Of a stretch of 64,000 nucleotides of DNA, positions 59,637-64,000 are shown one piece after another; the first letter of the stretch is position 1; the number at the start of each line of letters is the position of its first letter. The notes beneath the pieces were generated by a model. It was given only the letters and a program-made list of their open reading frames with translations, did not search any database and had not been told where the DNA came from. The stretch comes from Przewalskia tangutica (Eukaryota; Streptophyta; Magnoliopsida; Solanales; Solanaceae), in contig CM056723.1 in assembly GCA_029844215.1 (NCBI GenBank), forward strand, positions 86,420,790 through 86,484,789. Direction: 5' to 3'. The translations under genes were made by a program, and so were the position numbers.

Positions 59637-62600
59637 TGTCACGACTAATCCGGCCCGTGATCGTGCCTTACCCCGCACCCTAGTGATACAACATCGAGTA
59701 ATCACGAACATATAACAAGACATGAAAATATTAAGAAGTAAGAAACAGTAATCGTAGAAAACTTGACTTACGGCATATAAATCAATTTTAAACCGACGCT
59801 ATATCCCATTACAACTCGCCCACAACAAGATCTGCACTTCTAAGAATGATACGACAACAATGGCGGACAGTGGCCCCGCCATACCCCGAATGTAAATACC
59901 TACAACGGCGGGACTATACCACCGATAAGCCTCCGAGAAACGGAGCTTCCATACGAATCGTGACCCGAGAACTAGGATCAACGATCGTGTATTCTCAACT
60001 CGCGGCATGAACGCACTTCAAGGAGATCGATAACAGTACCAAGTATGTGAAACTGTAAAGTACTTAAATGAAAACATATCATTTTAAAATCAGTTTTGCA
60101 AGTATGTATGAAACAACTAAGGTAACCGCACATAGTGCCATATCATAAACAAAAGCAACAATAGGTAAATCAGAACAGTCTTTTCTAGGCCGCGAATGAT
60201 CAAGCAGGCCAATTGCGTAGTATCACCATGCAAGCCTAATCCTGGACTTCCGTAGTCCGCATAGGCCACTCATATAGGCCCGCATAGGGTATGTAACCCC
60301 GCATCGAGGGTAGCTACTCCTCGGCATCGTCCTGGACTCGTAGTCCGCATGGCCACATAGACCGCATGAGGTATAACCCCGCATCACTAACACGAACTCC
60401 GTAGCCAGATAGGTCCCTTGACCCGCATGAGGTATTCTCGAATCACGGTCCTGCATCACCGAGTCTACCCCGTGACGGAGGGCAATTAACCCTGTGTAAT
60501 ATGTCAAGAGGTGAGTGATATTATACTAACATAACAGCTTATCGTTAAACAACATAAGCACAACAAGAATACTCTCTTACACAAACGTTACAAGACACTA
60601 ACACACGTAGCATCCTAACATGTTTACTTATCAAATCAACAAGAAAGTATTACAAGGCTATCACAAACCAGCACAATCAAGTTATACACACAAGGTACAT
60701 TCTAATATATTATTAACTGTGTCGGGTATCTATTCCCAAAGTACTTCATACATTATCTTTTAAAAGATACGTTACGCTTACAAAAGTCACACAATACGTA
60801 GTATATGAAAATAGAGTGATTATCTTTTGAAGTAAATCAAAACACTTCTCTTCAGAAATCAAGTAACAACATTCTTTTTCAAATGTTTCAAGTTTGCCTA
60901 ATTTCAATTACTCAAGTTTCTCATTTTCGAAAGGTTTCGTAGTTCATAATTTTAATCACTTAATGATATAATTCTCCCTTAAAAGCAATTTGAGAAACAT
61001 ATGTCTGATACGTGAGTAGGTTATTCTTGTTTATAACAATCTTATTTAAGCAACCATGATCTAGGAAATGTAACATCATTTTGTCTCATCTTAGTTTTTA
61101 TGCAGATGGAAGTTTCTACTGGTTTTAATAATACTTAATCACAAAACATTTCCTTATTAACGCCGCAGGTGGTTTGTCGATACACATTCGATTTCGAACT
61201 CAAGAAACATTCTTAAGCCGTTATACCTAACTTCCCATAAAGCTAGTATAACTCTTAAGTTTTCAAAACTAAGTATTACTCTTCTTTCAAAATGATTCAA
61301 AATCTTTTGAAATACTTCAAGTTCTTTATTATCACATAACCAGCCGATTATAGTTCAAATCGATTACCTTTTAAAAACCACAAGTATTTTCTTACCTACA
61401 TAAAGCTGTTATAACCAACTTCCCATAAAGCCGTTATAACACTTTATGTTTTAGACCAATCAAATACATTTAACACATGTACGTCTATCGTACTACATAG
61501 TTACACACATATCATGCTAGAAGAGATAGGAAGAGGTTCACATACCTCGCGACGATTATCGACTAATAGCAAAACGCCCAAGTACCTTCAAACCGCGGCT
61601 ACTCCTTAAGCCAAGTAGATCGCGCCACGCATAGTACTTCCACCTATAAGGCCACAAGGCGCTTATTAACATTTAGGTCTCTTCAGAGAACATTCTACGT
61701 AAAATTTGTAAAGACTCCCCGCAACAACAGAAATCTCCTCCTCTAACGGGGCCGGCTACCAAGCCAACCGGGGGGGTTATACGTCTAAAACGGACGTGCA
61801 CAATTCTATCTCACAGAAAAGCTACACAAGTCTACTGTAATACAGTCCTATGTAATTACAGTTCAGCACTCTTCTTTCGAAAAGGTTTCTTATTATTCAG
61901 GCTTAAGTCGCGAGACATTGCCGTAAGTATTATTCAGGCTTAAGTCCAAAGACATTGCCGATAACTACGTTCAGTTCTATATATAGTGTACTTCAACTAT
62001 ATATTCTAACAACATGTAATTTCCAATTACAATAGGGGGACAAGATAATTACCTCGATAAGCCCATAATTATCCAAGTATAAAGTCGATCCTGGGCAACG
62101 TTTAGCTCCAACTCTGTGCGCTCCAACCCGCTCCAAACTACCCTTAGAAGTTCTAACCAACTTCTACATACTACTCCAACTAACCATGGAGATTTTCCTT
62201 AGGGTTTCGGTTTGGTGACTGACGGGAAGTATAATAGTATTACGGGGCTTTTCGTATAGGTATAACCTTAGAATACTACAAGGTATACGGCTAAGGTAAT
62301 TTGGGCATTATAACAATACTTTTGAGAGTATCACTATACCACAAAAAAAGGGGGTATTATACGAAAACAACTAGCAGTGGGGTACCCACGGCTAGCACCA
62401 CAGAGGAGTGGTGTACTTCTACCCAACCCCACTAGGGGGGGTACTCTCGGCCAAGGGGGGGGGATGGGCTCTCGGCCAAGAGGGCCTCACAAGGGGGAGG
62501 ACGAGAACACCACTCAAAGGGAGGGAGGATTTTAACACTTAGGAAATTTTAGGAATGGATGAAGAAGTCTTCCAAAGGGGGGGTATTTATAGGTCTAGCA

Positions 62601-62982
62601 AAGGCCAACCAATGGCCAAGATCATGCCAAGTGTAGGGCCAAGATCATGCCAAGTGCACCTTATCCATCTACCACCAAAATATCCTACCTACTACTTGAC
62701 AAAAACCCACCCATTTCGCCCACCCTGACCGCCTAAGTCCTCCAATGAGAGTGACAAGTGTCGCCTCTTGTTGGTCCAAAATGTTTCGTCTCTCGTAAAA
62801 ATCCGCAAAAATTAAAAATGACATAGCCGGATTTTTCCCTACGAGTCGTGGAAACGCTTTCATTTAAAAACGACTCTAACCGGGTGTTGTGCACAAAAAT
62901 AATTCGGCCAAGCCTTATTTAAAAGTTCAAATTTTTCTACGTACGTCCTTACGTACATACTCTGGAAATACGGGGTATAACA
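59637..62982 (-). repeat. Element D 5' LTR (right copy)
   Basis: 3346 bp. Long AT-rich stretches match 53624-56978 nearly base for base (for example 60550-61500 against 54560-55500). GC-rich stretches differ at almost every CAG, CTG and CCGG. TATA-like box at 62584-62592. Long G runs near 62452-62462 are unique to this copy. Confidence 0.92.
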
Positions 62983-63122
62983 TGTCCACTTTTCAAATCA
63001 AGTTACTACACCTTTAGAATTTCATTTCAAGGCTTTGAAATCAAGTAACTTCTACTTCCAAAACTCCAGTAACTTATACCTTTAAATCGAGTTACTTATA
63101 CTCTTTAAATCAAGTATCATAT

Positions 63123-64000
63123 TGTCACGCCCCGAACCCCGGGCCCACGACTGGTGCCCTACCTGGGCACCCTTCTATTCATACAACACAATAAACTGCT
63201 AAAGATAAATAACACTTATTTTATTTTCTTTAAACACAGGCCAAACCGATAAGGCTGCCATAATATAAATCACCGAAAGGGTCTACACTGTTCAACAATG
63301 TAAATACAACTCTAGCCAGCCCATCCCACATATGAATACAGACCTCTAAGAGTTTGGACAATTACTATGACGGGACAAGGCCCCGCCGTACCCATAACTG
63401 TACAAGACTCTAATACAAACTCCGTACCAACATGACAAGACTCCGGAACATTGGAGCCATCTCAAAATGCTGAACTAGGATCCTAAGCTCGTGGATCCAC
63501 AACTGAGTACCTAGACCTGCGAACATGAACGCAGCCCCCCGAAGGAGGTCAGTACAACAAGGTACTAAGTATGTAAACATGAAGTACAGGAAATAAGATC
63601 ATAACTGTAGAAAAGAATGACAGGGGCAAGTATAAAAAAAAATACCAGATCCTACCGTGTCATATAAAACCAGATTCAAATGTACCCTGTATCACTGTAC
63701 TACTGTATCCCTGTATCACTGTAACACTGTACTATTATAACACCGAGAGTCAACTATGCCCCTTTTTTTTTGTAAAACCACACAGTCCAAATATAACACG
63801 GGAGGAAAGTATGACAACCAAAATAACAGTACACTGTGCCTGATTAACAATGAGAGTAATGAGAGTATATATGGATACCCGCATCGTAGAGGGCTAGTCC
63901 ACAGAGATGTATAATGTCTTAGGGGTTTACCCCACAATTATACTCAGGTATAATGTCTTGGGGGTTTATCCCGCAATTATACTCAGGAGATGTATAATGT
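63123..64000 (-). mobile_element. Family-C-like LTR, partial (runs off the window)
   Basis: Starts TGTCACGCCCCGAACCCCGG, the reverse complement of element C's LTR end. It keeps the same order of features: ACTGGTGCCCTACCTGGGCA, GGCTGCC, AGACCTCTAAGAGTT and CCCCCCGAAGGAGGTCAGTAC. It interrupts the A-related LTR. The expected TSD (catat, 63118-63122) cannot be confirmed because the far end is outside. Repeats of TATAATGTCTT(A/G)GGGGTTTA lie at 63910-63975. Confidence 0.8.

Larger units (their letters stand above)
53624..62982 (-). mobile_element. Element D: second complete family-D element
   Basis: Starts TGTCACGACCCG, ends GGTATAACA, TSD tgtcc at 53619-53623 and 62983-62987. LTRs are 53624-56978 (3355 bp) and 59637-62982 (3346 bp). 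The internal region is 2658 bp, within 20 bp of element E's and collinear with it. It is oriented minus: altered Met-tRNA primer site at 59622-59632, gag start at 59433, no pol, polypurine tract at 56979-56992. E and D LTRs differ enough to be separate subfamilies. Confidence 0.93.
52592..63122 (-). mobile_element. Element A-related LTR in minus orientation, split by element D
   Basis: Starts TGTCACGACCCGG, the reverse complement of element A's LTR end. It carries the same order of LTR features: GGTATACATC, a TA run at about 52743-52760, the ATGCGGG/CCCGCAT repeats at 53240-53345, and the GATACTAACACC block. Family-D element D interrupts it at 53624. It resumes at 62983-63122 and is cut there by a family-C-like LTR. 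Its other end and any internal region are not in the window. Confidence 0.8.

Noticed and set aside
1..64000. Host single-copy genes, rRNA, tRNA or organellar DNA
   Set aside because: Nothing outside retrotransposon sequence could be recognised; tRNA-like matches are only primer-binding sites.

Overview
This window is plant nuclear DNA made almost entirely of nested LTR retrotransposons. I see no host protein-coding gene, rRNA, tRNA or CRISPR array. The gag/pol types (SIRE-like Ty1/copia, Tekay/Del-like Ty3/gypsy, Athila-like Ty3/gypsy), the initiator-Met and Asp tRNA primer sites and the AT-rich spacers indicate a eudicot. An asterid such as a Solanaceae species is my guess from memory and is not shown here. 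The setting is probably pericentromeric or other heterochromatin.

The nest can be read from 5-bp target-site duplications (TSDs). The host of the left 51 kb is a minus-strand SIRE-like copia element: tandemly duplicated LTR material at 1-2931, an extra 3' ORF relic at 3625-5056, and RT/RNase H at 5993-7258. It resumes at 38889-42310 (RT start, integrase, protease, gag) and at 51323-51450 (gag start). Its RT gene was split by element A, a plus-strand Tekay-like chromovirus (7259-38888, TSD gattc). A's 5' LTR received element B, an Athila-like gag-protease element without pol (9120-17064, TSD cagac). B's 5' LTR in turn holds a solo LTR of its own family (9318-10558, TSD gcaac). A's gag holds a solo LTR of family D (18476-21505, TSD ttcgg). 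A's RT holds element C, a gag-only Tekay relative (23777-33399, TSD cgttt). The copia gag was split by element E, a minus-strand family-D element (42311-51322, TSD gcttc).

Right of 51450 is a second nest. An Athila-like LTR (from about 51451) is broken at 52592 by an A-related LTR in minus orientation. That LTR is broken by a second complete family-D element (53624-62982, TSD tgtcc) and then by a family-C-like LTR that runs off the window (63123-64000).

Only A and the copia host carry recognisable pol, and both are broken by insertions, stops and frameshifts. B, C, E and D lack pol and would have needed enzymes from relatives. A, C and D share LTR ends and a Met-tRNA primer site, so A-type elements are plausible helpers for C and D.

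Points for a second look: LTR copies of E, D and C differ mostly at CAG/CTG/CCGG sites in ways that look like sequencing or consensus error rather than mutation; a 17-nt copy of the LTR-primer-site junction lies at the same internal position in E and D; one non-coding block is shared by C, E and D; GGCGCC-rich modules recur in unrelated element families; and short repeats in LTRs show regular phasing. I did not find a convincing new gene system.
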